Assembly (NCBI RefSeq): GCF_024205705.1
Contig: NZ_CP073115.1
Span: forward strand, 1,426,001-1,490,000
Direction: 5' to 3'
From: Neisseria subflava
Lineage (GTDB): Bacteria; Pseudomonadota; Gammaproteobacteria; Burkholderiales; Neisseriaceae
DNA length: 64,000 bases
Shown here: positions 17,901 through 26,688 of the stretch, piece by piece
Layout: each line of letters starts with the position of its first letter
How positions within the stretch are numbered: the first letter of the stretch is position 1
Program-made: the position numbers and the translations under genes
The notes under the pieces: model-generated
The model's input: the letters and a program-made list of their open reading frames with translations, nothing else
The model's database searches: none
What the model was told of the DNA's origin: nothing

Positions 17901-18675
17901 AGATGTGAATGCCAACCTGAACGTCAACTACGCTGATGAAAACAAAAAAGAATCTACCGCCGTCAAAGGCAATATGAATGCGACCAATGTTGTCATCAAC
18001 GCCAAAGACTCTGCTGAAATCGCATCCAACATTACTGCCAACAACAACGTCAACATTACCGCAGGCAACGGCGTAACCTTCACCGAGTCAGCCAATACTG
18101 CCTCCAACCAAGGTACAGCCGTTAATGTCGGTATCGGCGCTGGTGCGACAATCAATGTTGAAACCGGTGTTGCCGTTCCTCACGTCAATGGCTCTGTCGG
18201 CGTCAACAAAACCGATAACGCTTCTTCTACCGCCGCAGGCGCAAATGTAGCGGCCGGCAACGATATTAAAATCAATGCCAACAACGGCGACGTCAACCTG
18301 CACGGTACCAACTTGGTATCCAACAACTCCGTTGAATTAGAAGGCAACAAAGTCAATACTTCCGGCGCGATCAGCAGCGTTAACGAAAAAAATCTGACCG
18401 TCAATGTCAACGGCAGCTACGCTTCAGGCAAACCAAACGGCGGCATCAACGCCAAAGGTAAAAACGACGCCAACGTGACCAATACGGCAAACGTCATCCA
18501 AAGCGACAATGTCGTTATTACTACCGGCTCTCCAACCGGTTTGAGCGTCAACAATACGGCCATCAACGGTAATAATGTTGTGCACTACTATGACAACACT
18601 AAAGCTTCTGCGGCGAACCGTTATACCTATCGTCCCCGCCAACCAAGCTACGCCAAACGCCGTTTGCGTTACTAA
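14917..18675 (+). CDS. tpsA: Two-partner secretion exoprotein TpsA (filamentous haemagglutinin-like)
   Basis: A 1252-residue secreted protein. Signal peptide to about residue 33 (NAAVAAN), then the TPS secretion domain with QYNKYNVSQHGAVLNNAL (66-83) and NPNGI at 137-141. The rest is a long beta-helix of short Asn/Gly/Thr/Ser-rich repeats (haemagglutinin-type repeats around 300-900). The end is short and basic (YRPRQPSYAKRRLRY). I see no pretoxin VENN motif, no C-terminal toxin domain and no immunity gene after it, so it looks like an adhesin or haemagglutinin rather than a CDI effector. ATG follows AAATAAGGATTAAAATCC. Coding is Asn-rich throughout, as in other TpsA proteins. Confidence 0.88.
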   Translation: MKIDTLYQPKLSASGKVTVAVCFAFLGNAAVAANIEAIGQTSVQQQHNVDIVNIAAPTAQGLSHNQYNKYNVSQHGAVLNNALSAGKSQLAGNLSANKNFQGQAASVILNEVVSKNPSLILGQQEIFGIAADYVLANPNGITHNGGSILNANRASLVVGTPTVSDGALKSFNISDNGKQLQVNGNLSGNRVVDLLAPQVVVGKSANVNAADAINVSSGKSNFDYKTAQIEALDAASNAPVLDGHIFGSMRAGTIRIHATDKRAKQNIQNAAITGTRYLNIDSKGNLSIQSANLTGAQMELFARDTDIKGTVTSHSANKSSSGKEAKNVQHFRSDRNKTETFTASNINASESLTLNNSGSLNLIAANINAGALTASATGNINSNAVKTTNRTESDHTQSKGLWYNNNLSSSTDESLHQTKINAGSVNIATTGKVQLDATELNSAADARIAAQQGIVLSSNSETDSSSTYVSFKNETAALKTGIATKSSKNSTAHQTKISAAGDIGLISEGDLSTYGASIAANGNVVTDVNNINLGTQTTINTKSLDDQKKYWGGLFGGESQVQNNRTENLHGSSITANSNVVLGAKNGVNVYGSTVEGQAGTFVSSKAGNVDIKNATSTDTSAQSARKGTIFNITTSKTSSNSSIEKVTGSTLVSNADLTVVSNKDINVIGSALFAAQKLQLSSAGDLTIDAAKAVENKQVNEYSIKGYSGIETNKENGSVTAKAGIKFTDTHTDTHSVGLNGSILTGKNTQLSSNSNVTVSGSQINGEESVNISAANDVNIVASKGSNTVTESGRVTDLGVSATAYEKNNVAGIGLSVGITSTKTDATTVTNTSHVSNINTGGNTTITANGNINQEGTVINATGNVVESAKNVTHAAAHSGAKSDVKQNGGGLVVSVGISTNKGIGGEITAQGQGNSSTHNESTATVTTINAGNAIVLANDKVSDEGTKYDVTGAINIDAGSYHNTAAHNTSNSSSKQGGASLTIGAYTKDGSNVDVNANLNVNYADENKKESTAVKGNMNATNVVINAKDSAEIASNITANNNVNITAGNGVTFTESANTASNQGTAVNVGIGAGATINVETGVAVPHVNGSVGVNKTDNASSTAAGANVAAGNDIKINANNGDVNLHGTNLVSNNSVELEGNKVNTSGAISSVNEKNLTVNVNGSYASGKPNGGINAKGKNDANVTNTANVIQSDNVVITTGSPTGLSVNNTAINGNNVVHYYDNTKASAANRYTYRPRQPSYAKRRLRY

Positions 18676-18712
18676 GATGCGCTATTGAAGTCATTTGAAT
18701 AGCCATTAAGAC

Positions 18713-18750
18713 ATGCCGTCTGAAAACAGTAAGTTTTCAGACGGCATTTT
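18713..18750 (+). terminator. tpsA terminator built from AT-dialect DUS
   Basis: ATGCCGTCTGAAAAC (18713-18727) and GTTTTCAGACGGCAT (18733-18747) form a perfect 15-bp stem with loop AGTAA followed by TTT. Both arms carry ATGCCGTCTGAA, the N. meningitidis/gonorrhoeae dialect, unlike the AG dialect of nearly all other DUS in the window. Confidence 0.85.
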
Positions 18751-18820
18751 TATCATCGATGCAAAACCACACACTATCTCTGTTATGATAATGCCTCGCT
18801 AATACTATTCCGTTCCAACC

Positions 18821-21800
18821 ATGTCTTCCGCCCTTCCTTTTGACGCGCTCACCCTTTCCATCGACGGCACCAACCTCATCGAAGCCTCCGCCGGTACGGG
18901 TAAAACCTACGGCATTGCCGCGCTCTTTACCCGACTGATTGTTTTAGAAAAAAAGACATCGAGAAAATTCTGGTCGTTACCTTTACCAAAGCGGCGACGG
19001 CAGAACTGAAAACCCGTTTGCGCGCGCGTTTGGACGAAGTGTTGCAGGTTTTGAACGAAATCCAAACCTTGGGCGGTGAGCCGGAACATATTTCAGACGG
19101 CCTGAACAAATATTACGAAAAAGAGAAAAAATCTCCCGATGACTTTCTCAATCGTTTGATTCCTTTGGCTTTAGGTGAGCAAGACGGACAAGAAAGCTGC
19201 CATCGCCTGATTCTGCGCCTCAAAGCCGCGCTGAGTCAGTTTGATAACGCATCGATTTACACCATCCACGGCTTCTGTCAGCGTGTCTTGCGCGATTACG
19301 CGTTTTTGTGCGGCGCGCCTTTGGATGTCGAGCTGTCGGACGACTCTCGCGAGAGGCTGCTGATTCCTGCGCAGGACTTTTGGCGGCAGAAAGTGGCAAC
19401 CGATGCCACATTGGCACAATTGGTTTTTGACCGGAAATGCACGCCTGAAGAAATGCTTGCCGAAATCAAAAGCTATACCGGCCGCCCCTATCTGAAATTC
19501 AGACGGCCTGAAGGCAATTTGGAAGAAGCCCAAGCCAACCTTCAAGAAACATGGCAAAAAGTTTGCGGCCAGTTGGAAGACTTGAAAAAAGCATTTTGGG
19601 CAATCTTTCCCAAACTTAACGGCCAAACCTACAAAAGAAATACCTTTGAAAATGTTTTTACCGATTTAAAAACAAACGCCGAATCCAACCGTTTTCCCCG
19701 CCTGAGCAAACAAACGCTAGGGAAATTAAGCCTCTTCAGTATCGACACGCTCACCAGCAAACTGAAAAAAGAATATAAAGCAGATGCCGATGCGCCGGAA
19801 ATTATTCAGCTGCAAGCCTTGTCCAATCTCGGTCGTGATTTACAAGCAATGGAAAGCGCGGAAGAAGCGGTCTTCATCTGCCTGCAACTCGACCTCCTTT
19901 CCTACATCAACCAATCCATTGCCGAACAAAAAAAATCACGCCGCGAGCGCGTGTTTGACGATTTGCTGCTGGATGTCCATCAGGCATTGACCACCAATGA
20001 ACACGGCAACGCATTGGCAAAAGCGGCGGCGGCAAACTGGGAAATCGCGCTGATTGACGAATTCCAAGATACCGACCCGTTGCAATACGAAATTTTCCGC
20101 CAAATTTTTATCGAACAAGGCTGCCCGCTGTTTCTCGTTGGCGACCCCAAACAGGCGATTTACAGCTTTCGCGGTGCGGACATTTACGCCTATCTGCAAG
20201 CCGCGCAAGATGCGGACAGACATTACACCCTTGCCGTCAACTACCGCAGCCATGCCAAGCTGATTAACGGCATCAGCGCCTTGTTCAAACAAAAAAAACA
20301 TCCCTTCGTGTTGGAAAACATCGATTACAGCGATGTCTCCGCCAGCCGTGCCGAAAGCCGGCTGTCGCCACACCGCCCCGCCATCCAAGTGCGCTGGCTC
20401 AATACGGACGATCAAACCGGCAAAGAGATTTTGCGCGGCCGTGCCGCCGAATATTGTGCCGATGAAATTGCCTTTGCGCTCAATGAAGCAGCCGAAGGCC
20501 GTCTGAACTTCAAAGGCCGCGCTTTAGAATCCGGCGATATTGCCGTCTTGGTGCGCACCAATAACGAAGCGGCAATGATTGCCAGTAAACTGAAACAGCG
20601 CCGTATCCAAAGCGTGTTACTGTCGCGCCAGTCCGTTTTCGATTCCGCCGAGGCCGACTCACTGTCCGCGCTGATCGGCTTTTGGCTCAACCCAAGGCAA
20701 ACCGACTGGCTGCGCTTTGTCTTGACCGGCGTTTTGTTCGGCTATACCGCTAAAGAAATTTACGAACTCAACCACAACGAACACCAGCTGCTGAAATGGC
20801 TGGAGTCATCTGCCGAGGCCATGGAAAAATGGCGGAAAGGCGGCATTTTTGCCGCCATGCAGCAGTTTGCCACCCTACATGACATTGAAACACGCCTGCT
20901 CAAAGGCGGCAACGAACGCAGCCTGACCAACTACTACCAAATTCTGGAGCTTTTGGCCGAAGAAGACAGCCAAAGCCGCAACCCTGCCGCCCTGCATAAA
21001 TGGTTAAACGAGCAAATCAGCCGTGCGCGCAGCGGCCATTTCCCGTCAGACGCACAAACCATCCGTCTTGAAAGTGACGAAAAACTGGTCAAAATCGTTA
21101 CCATGCATGCGTCGAAAGGTTTGCAATATCCTTTGGTGTACTGCCCCTTCGCATGGGATACCAAAGACAATTCCAAAGAAAACTGGAAAATCCTGCATAC
21201 TGAAAACCACGAAACCGAGCTGCTGGCCAAATCGCAAACCTCGGAAGCAGAACTAAGCCATCTTGCCGACGAAAAGACGGCAGAAGATTTGCGTCTGCTC
21301 TATGTCGCCCTTACCCGCGCCGAAGAACAGCTCAACATCTACGCCGCCGCCAACAAAAGCTGTACGCCCAACAATCCTTTTGCCTATCTGCTCGAAGGTT
21401 TGCCAGATGCCGACCGCGAAAGCGTCAGCCAAAGCTATAAAAGCGCGACAGATGTTGTGGAAATGCTCAAAACCAACTGGCAGCGCTTTATCACAAACGC
21501 GCCCGAAAATACGGAGTTTGCCTTCACGGAAGAAGCCCCACCGGAAACCGTCTACCAATACAGCCGTCAGCAAGACCAAGCTTTTAGCGCTCATAGCATT
21601 AAACGCCGCGATTTTGACTTTATCCGCCACACCAGCTTTACCGGTTTGAGCCGGCACACCAAGTCAAGCGACGAACAACACGAGCCTTTGCAACCTGCTA
21701 TCGATCCGGCAGAAAGCGCAGATCGTGCCACGCCGTCTGAAAACCTGCCGTCCCCACTTTCAGACGGCCTCGATATCCACCATTTTCCCCGCGGCACCAA

Positions 21801-22476
21801 TGCCGGCGTATGTTTGCATGAAATGTTGGAAAAACTCGACTTCGCCGCCTCTGCCGAGAGCCAATCCGAAATGATTGCCGAAGTTTTGCAACGCCACAGC
21901 TTTGAAGGCAAATGGCTGCCGACGGTAAGCACCATGCTCGACACCTGCCGCCTGACTCCTTTAATCGGCGAGAGCCTGTCGCAGATTCCGCCGACCCGAC
22001 GCCTGCCCGAAATGGGGTTCACCCTGTACATGGACGATTTCAAACTGGACGACTTGCGCCGTTGGTTTGCTTCAAGCGAAGCAAACCTGCCGCCCGAATG
22101 CGTCCAAGCCGCGCAACTGCTTGATTTCCATGATTTGCAAGGCTATTTGAACGGCTTTATCGATATGGTTTGCCAAGATTCAGACGGCAATGTCATTTTA
22201 ATCGACTACAAATCCAACCATTTGGGCAACGATGCAAGCGCGTACACGCAACAGGCGATGAACGAAGCCGTAGCGCATCATCACTACTACCTGCAAGCCC
22301 TGATCTACGCCGTTGCCATTGCGCGCTACTATGCCCTGCGCGGCAAGCCGTTGCCCAAAATCGCCATCCGCTACCTATTCCTGCGCGGCATGGACGGCTC
22401 GGATCAAGGCATTTGGAAATGGGACATCGATACCGCCCTGCTTTCCACTTTCGTTGAACGAAAAACAAATTCTTGA
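18821..22476 (+). pseudogene. recB: Exodeoxyribonuclease V beta subunit RecB, interrupted by a -1 shift at an A7 tract
   Basis: Two frames together encode a full RecB of about 1218 residues. Frame one (from ATG 18821) carries Walker A ASAGTGKT (22-29) and runs to LIVLEKK. The sequence then continues as DIEKILVVTFTKAATAELK in the -1 frame from 18955 to the stop at 22476. The change sits at GAAAAAAAG (A7 at 18948-18954); one more A restores the frame. The 0-frame phase is A AAA AAG, a known -1 slippery heptamer, so slippage could also restore it. Otherwise frame one stops at 19007-19009. Helicase motifs (LIDEFQDTDPLQYEIF, GDPKQAIYSFRGAD, VTMHASKGLQYPLVY, LLYVALTRAEEQL) and nuclease motif LIDYKSN (near 1127) are intact. 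Exact DUS lie at 19092, 19498, 20496 and 21759. Phase variation, programmed shift or sequencing error are all possible. Confidence 0.85.
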
Positions 22477-22501
22477 TAAATCATTTTGTTAAACCGTCAA
22501 A

Positions 22502-22533
22502 AAGGCCGTCTGAAACGTTTTCAGACGGCCTTT
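22502..22533. terminator. Bidirectional DUS terminator between recB and cysH
   Basis: AGGCCGTCTGAAACG and the complementary CGTTTTCAGACGGCCT region form a compact hairpin with A residues before and T residues after it. It separates the convergent recB (ends 22476) and cysH (ends 22536). Confidence 0.75.
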
Positions 22534-22535
22534 GA

Positions 22536-23267
22536 TTATTTGTGCAAACCGCATTCCTTACTGTCTTTACTTTCCCACCACCATCGCCCGGCGCGGATAT
22601 TTTCGCCCAGCTTGACCGGACGCGTGCAGGGTTCGCACCCAATACTGGGATAGCCCTGATGATACAGCGCATTGAGCGGTACTCGGTGCTCGTGCGCATA
22701 TGCCCAAACATCCTGCTCTTCCCAATCGAAAATAGGATTGAATTTGGCAATGTTGCGACCCGTATCCAGCTCTTCAAAATTCAATTCGCTGCGCGTTTCG
22801 GACTGGCTGCGGCGTTGTCCGGTCAGCCACGCAGGCGCGTTGTGCAAAGCGCGGTTGAGCGGTTCAATTTTGCGGATATGGCAACAACGGCGGCGTAACT
22901 CGACGCTGTCGTACATCGCGGCCGTGCCAAACTCCGCTTCAAATTCGGCAGCGGTTTGTCGGTTGGGATAAAACACTTCCAATTTGGTTTGATAACGCGC
23001 ATTGGTTTCGGCAATCAGCGCGGCGGTTTCAGGATTGAGTTTGCCCGTATTGAGCGTGATGATGCGGATGGGCAGTTTCAGACGGCACACGACATCGGTA
23101 ATGACCATATCCTCAACCGCAAGGCTGGATGCGAACACGGCTTGCGGATAGCGTGCGGCAATGTCTTGCAAACGACGCTCCAAAGCGGCCGCCAATTCAG
23201 GCAGGCGGCGGCATTCGGCATCGCTGATTTCGGGGATTTTCCAGAATTGTGGGCGGAATAAAGACAT
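22536..23267 (-). CDS. cysH: Adenylylsulfate (APS/PAPS) reductase CysH, iron-sulfur type
   Basis: A 243-residue assimilatory sulfate reductase. It has the four cysteines that bind a [4Fe-4S] cluster in APS-type enzymes (Cys128-Cys129 in RRRCCHIRK, Cys211 and Cys214 in IGCEPC) and the catalytic C-terminal KECGLH (Cys239). The nucleotide-binding LAVEDMVITDVV and LNTGKLNPET are present. The cluster cysteines favour APS as substrate over PAPS, although some enzymes use both; the electron donor is thioredoxin, and trxB is elsewhere in this window. No cysDN or cysIJ genes adjoin it; a sulfate-binding protein gene lies 1.2 kb away beyond dinB. Confidence 0.9.
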   Translation of the reverse strand: MSLFRPQFWKIPEISDAECRRLPELAAALERRLQDIAARYPQAVFASSLAVEDMVITDVVCRLKLPIRIITLNTGKLNPETAALIAETNARYQTKLEVFYPNRQTAAEFEAEFGTAAMYDSVELRRRCCHIRKIEPLNRALHNAPAWLTGQRRSQSETRSELNFEELDTGRNIAKFNPIFDWEEQDVWAYAHEHRVPLNALYHQGYPSIGCEPCTRPVKLGENIRAGRWWWESKDSKECGLHK

Positions 23268-23382
23268 GGCTGGTTGTTCCTAATAATTTTCAGACGGCCT
23301 GTTTAAACGGCTGCCGATATGGTTATGGAACAATATTGTCCTGCGCCCTATCTTCAAACGGAAAGAATGCTTTTCTATTTCT

Positions 23383-24441
23383 TTATAACCAAAGCGTCTG
23401 CTGCTGGTTTTTCGGCAGCAAATGACTCACGCCGATACCGATCAGGCGGAAGGCGTCTTCGCGTTGCGGCGGTATGCGTTGCAACAAAGTATGCGCCGCC
23501 TGAAGCAGCGAGGCGCTGTCGGGCAGGACGGAAGAATACGTCAGCGAACGCGTGATAATGCGGAAATCGTGGGTTTTGAGCTTGAGGGTAACGCCTTTGG
23601 CTTCGACGTTTTTGCGTTCGATTTGCCGCCAGAGGTCTTCGGCGAGGTGCGGCAAATGGCTTGAAGCCTGCGCCAGAGATAAATCTTCAGGTAAGGTAAT
23701 TTCGGTTGAGATTTGCAGGCGTTCGCGTTCGGCTTTGACCGGCCGCTCGTCGATACCGCGTGCCAAATCGTAAAGGCGGTAGCCGTAGCGGCCGAAATGG
23801 TTTAAAAGTTCGCCGCGCTCAAAACGGCGCAAATCGCCGGCGGTCTGCATACCGAAGGCATTCATCTTTTTCAGTGTAACTTTGCCGACACCGGGAATCT
23901 TACCCAACGGCAGGCTCTCCAAAAACGCCATGATTTTTTGTGGCGGCAGCACAAACTGCCCGTTCGGCTTGCGCCAGTCGGAAGCGATTTTGGCCAAAAA
24001 CTTATTGGGCGCGATGCCCGCGGAGGCCGTCAAACCGGTTTCTTCAAAAATTTCAGCACGAATCCGTTTGGCCACTTCGCTGGCGTACGGGATATTTTCA
24101 AAATTTCGGGTAACATCCAAATAGGCTTCGTCCAAAGACAAAGGCTCGATCAAATCGGTATAACGCCGAAACACGGCATGAATCTGCGCCGACACTTGGC
24201 GGTACAAATCGAAATGCGGCGGCACAAACACCGCCTGCGGACACAGCCTTTTCGCCGTTGCCACCGACATGGCCGAGTGCAAACCGAATTTGCGCGCCTC
24301 ATAAGAAGCGGCACAAATAACCGACCGCGTGCCATCCCACGCCACAACGACGGGCAGCCCTTTCAGGTGCGGCTGCTCGCGCAGTTCTACCGAAGCGTAG
24401 AATGCGTCCATATCGATATGGATGATTTTGCGTTGGGACAT
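23383..24441 (-). CDS. dinB: DNA polymerase IV (DinB)
   Basis: A 352-residue Y-family translesion polymerase, typical length. The palm motif IHIDMDAFYASVE with the catalytic Asp at residue 8 and LSLDEAYLDVT with the Asp-Glu pair near 103 are present, followed by the thumb (GKIPGVGKVTLKKM helix-hairpin-helix) and little-finger domains. The C-terminal LLPKNQQQTLWL ends in a likely beta-clamp-binding tail. It copies damaged templates with low fidelity. No LexA-box-like operator is evident upstream, in keeping with Neisseria lacking a classical SOS response. Confidence 0.94.
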   Translation of the reverse strand: MSQRKIIHIDMDAFYASVELREQPHLKGLPVVVAWDGTRSVICAASYEARKFGLHSAMSVATAKRLCPQAVFVPPHFDLYRQVSAQIHAVFRRYTDLIEPLSLDEAYLDVTRNFENIPYASEVAKRIRAEIFEETGLTASAGIAPNKFLAKIASDWRKPNGQFVLPPQKIMAFLESLPLGKIPGVGKVTLKKMNAFGMQTAGDLRRFERGELLNHFGRYGYRLYDLARGIDERPVKAERERLQISTEITLPEDLSLAQASSHLPHLAEDLWRQIERKNVEAKGVTLKLKTHDFRIITRSLTYSSVLPDSASLLQAAHTLLQRIPPQREDAFRLIGIGVSHLLPKNQQQTLWL

Positions 24442-24475
24442 GGGAAAAGATGGATAAGAAAAAGGCTTATTGTAG

Positions 24476-24505
24476 CAAAAGGCCGTCTGAAGTTTCAGAC
24501 GGCCT
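24476..24505 (-). terminator. DUS terminator after the sulfate-binding protein gene
   Basis: AGGCCGTCTGAA (24480-24491) and TTCAGACGGCCT (24494-24505) flank a 2-nt gap; the minus strand continues into TTTT, fitting the gene that ends at 24519. Confidence 0.7.
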
Positions 24506-24518
24506 CTATATTCAAGCC

Positions 24519-25568
24519 TTATTTTTTACTGGAAAGCTGGTCAAACAATCCGCCGTCGGCAAAGAATTTTTTCATGATTTCTTCCCACGGGCCAAATTTC
24601 TCATTCGGATTGAAAGTTTCAATATCGGGGAAGTCGGCTTTGTGTTTCGCCAACACTTCGGCATTGCGCGGACGCAGGTAAAGATTGGCGGCCAACTCTT
24701 GAGCCGGTTCGCTCCAGAGGTTTTGCAGATAGGCTTCAGCAGCGGCACGAGTGCCTTTTTTGTCGACTACGCTGTCCACGACGGCAACCGGCGCTTCGGA
24801 AAGAATGGTGTAGCTCGGATAGACGATTTCAAATTGGTCTTGAGTCAATTTTTTGCTGACGTAGTTGGCCTCATTTTCAAAGGTAACCAAAACATCGCCA
24901 ATATTGCGTTGGCTGAAAGTCGTCGTTGCCGCACGGCCGCCGTTTTCAAATACAGGCGTGTTTTTCAGCAATGCGGCTACAAAATCTTTGGTTTTGCCTT
25001 CATCGCCGTTATTGACTTTCAAACCATAACCGTACGCACCCAAAAAGGCGTAGCGGCCGTTGCCGGTGGTTTTCGGGTTGGCCAAAACGATTTGTACGCC
25101 GTCTTTGGCCAAATCGCCCCAGTCTTGGATGTGTTTCGGATTACCTTTGCGTACCAAGAAAACGACGTTGCTGGTATAAGGCACGGCATTATCCGGCAGG
25201 CGGGTGTTCCAATCGGCTTTGACCAAACCTTTTTTCACCAAAAGCTCGATATCAGAAGTCTGGTTCATGGTTACCACATCGGCAGCCAAACCATTGGCGA
25301 CAGCCAAAGCCTGCTTGCTGGAGCCGCCGTGTGACTGTTGGACTTCAACCGTTGCACCGCCGTTTTTCGCAGCATATTCTTTAACAAACAAAGGATTGTA
25401 TTCTTTATAAAAATCTCGTGCGACATCATAAGAGACGTTCAACAGCTTCACATTACCGCCCTTGCCTGCGGAAGCTGCATTGTCGGCAGATTGTTCGTTT
25501 TTGGGAGAGCAGGCACTCAACGCCAGCGCGGCGGTCAATGCGGCAAAAGAAAGGGTACGGATATTCAT
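24519..25568 (-). CDS. sbp: Sulfate ABC transporter substrate-binding lipoprotein (Sbp/CysP)
   Basis: A 349-residue periplasmic binding protein with a lipobox (LSAC, Cys20), so lipid-anchored rather than soluble as in E. coli. The sulfate/thiosulfate-binding family signature is clear: LLNVSYDVARDFYKEYNPLF after the lead, QQSHGGSSKQALAVANGL, TMNQTSDIELLVKKGLV, and the C-terminal LYLRPRNAEVLAKH. It captures sulfate for the CysTWA permease, whose genes are not in the window. Its proximity to cysH fits sulfur assimilation, with dinB between them. Confidence 0.9.
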   Translation of the reverse strand: MNIRTLSFAALTAALALSACSPKNEQSADNAASAGKGGNVKLLNVSYDVARDFYKEYNPLFVKEYAAKNGGATVEVQQSHGGSSKQALAVANGLAADVVTMNQTSDIELLVKKGLVKADWNTRLPDNAVPYTSNVVFLVRKGNPKHIQDWGDLAKDGVQIVLANPKTTGNGRYAFLGAYGYGLKVNNGDEGKTKDFVAALLKNTPVFENGGRAATTTFSQRNIGDVLVTFENEANYVSKKLTQDQFEIVYPSYTILSEAPVAVVDSVVDKKGTRAAAEAYLQNLWSEPAQELAANLYLRPRNAEVLAKHKADFPDIETFNPNEKFGPWEEIMKKFFADGGLFDQLSSKK

Positions 25569-25814
25569 GGTCGGCTCCTATTAAAAGTATGGCGATACTT
25601 TATCGGGATCGGAGGCAAACGGGAAATAATGTTTGCTTTTGGGTTTATCAGTTTTGGTTATATAAACCGAGGCCGTCTGAAATCAAAAAATAATTATTTA
25701 TAACTATAAAATCTAAACCATATTATTTACAAAGTTAATAAAAAAGAGTACCGTTCGTATTCGCCGAATCATTAGGCGTTTTGTTCAATAATCGAAAAAT
25801 GGAGTGTAGAAACG

Positions 25815-26645
25815 ATGAAACAATGGATGCTTTTAGGATTGCTGGGATTGGGCGCAGTGGCACAGGCTCACGATGTTTGGGTGGCCGCACCGACACATCA
25901 GCCTGCCGGCCAAATCCTGCATGCGGATTTGGGTTACAGCCATGACTTCCCAAATGTCGAAAAAATCGCCGACGACCGCGTACATATTTTCAAACCGCTG
26001 CAATTGACCGGCAGCTCAAAGAAAACCGTTGATTTGGTAAATAAAGGCGAAAACTATCAATACGTTTCCAAAGCCGCTTTGCCTGAAGGTTCCTACTGGG
26101 TCAGCGCAACCTACCAACCGACTTTCTGGTCGAAAAACAAAGATGGCTGGAAACAGCAAACCTTGAAACAGCTGGCCGGTGCCACCTATTGCGAACAATC
26201 GCAAATGTTCGGCAAGAGCTTTGTCCAAGTGGGCAACGGCGCAGTTGATGAAGCGGTATTGACCCGCCCTATCGGCCAAGAGCTGGAACTGGTTCCGCTG
26301 CAAAATCCGAACAAAGTCAAAGCCGGCGGCATTTTACCGGTCAAAGTCCTGTACAAAGGCGAGCCTTTGGTTAAAGCCACCGTTACCGCCAGCTCGGACA
26401 CTTTGGCCGAAATGGACTTGGAATCAACCCATGACCACCGCGAGCCTCAGGGCTTCTCCGGCAAAACCGATAAAAACGGCGTGGTCAATGTGATTACGCT
26501 GATTGACGGCTTGTGGAAAATCAAAGTCGTGAACGAGATCGATTACGGCGATAAAAGCGTATGTCAGAAAGACAATACTTACGCAACGCTGATCGTACCT
26601 GTCGGTACCAAACGCGCGGCTGCACGCCATGCCCATCAGCATTAA
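25815..26645 (+). CDS. DUF4198 periplasmic protein
   Basis: A 276-residue exported protein with signal peptide (MKQWMLLGLLGLGAVAQA) and mature N-terminus starting HDVWVAAPTH. The layout matches DUF4198/NikM-like proteins: two beta-sandwich parts, the second with VKVLYKGEPLVKATVTASSD and a Thr-His-Asp-His segment around 207-211, and a His-containing C-terminus (AARHAHQH). Members often accompany metal uptake systems, so a metal-binding role is a reasonable guess only. It is monocistronic, 246 bp from the divergent sbp gene; I see no convincing Fur or Zur box in that gap. Confidence 0.75.
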   Translation: MKQWMLLGLLGLGAVAQAHDVWVAAPTHQPAGQILHADLGYSHDFPNVEKIADDRVHIFKPLQLTGSSKKTVDLVNKGENYQYVSKAALPEGSYWVSATYQPTFWSKNKDGWKQQTLKQLAGATYCEQSQMFGKSFVQVGNGAVDEAVLTRPIGQELELVPLQNPNKVKAGGILPVKVLYKGEPLVKATVTASSDTLAEMDLESTHDHREPQGFSGKTDKNGVVNVITLIDGLWKIKVVNEIDYGDKSVCQKDNTYATLIVPVGTKRAAARHAHQH

Positions 26646-26658
26646 CAGCCATTAAAAA

Positions 26659-26684
26659 AGGCCGTCTGAACTTTCAGATGGCCT
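26659..26684 (+). terminator. DUS hairpin after the DUF4198 gene, one arm degenerate
   Basis: AGGCCGTCTGAA (26659-26670) pairs with TTCAGATGGCCT (26673-26684), where one base departs from DUS but keeps a G-U pair. It lies between convergent genes. Confidence 0.6.
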
Positions 26685-26688
26685 TAAT

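Noticed and set aside
14917..18675. Repetitive tpsA coding as a possible CRISPR or satellite array
   Set aside because: Repeats are at the protein level (beta-helix turns) and not identical DNA units; there are no spacers.
23422..24681. Plus-strand frames opposite dinB
   Set aside because: Shadow frames of a conserved minus-strand gene.
25569..25814. Fur or Zur operator upstream of the DUF4198 gene
   Set aside because: Looked for because of the family's metal links; no palindromic match is convincing.
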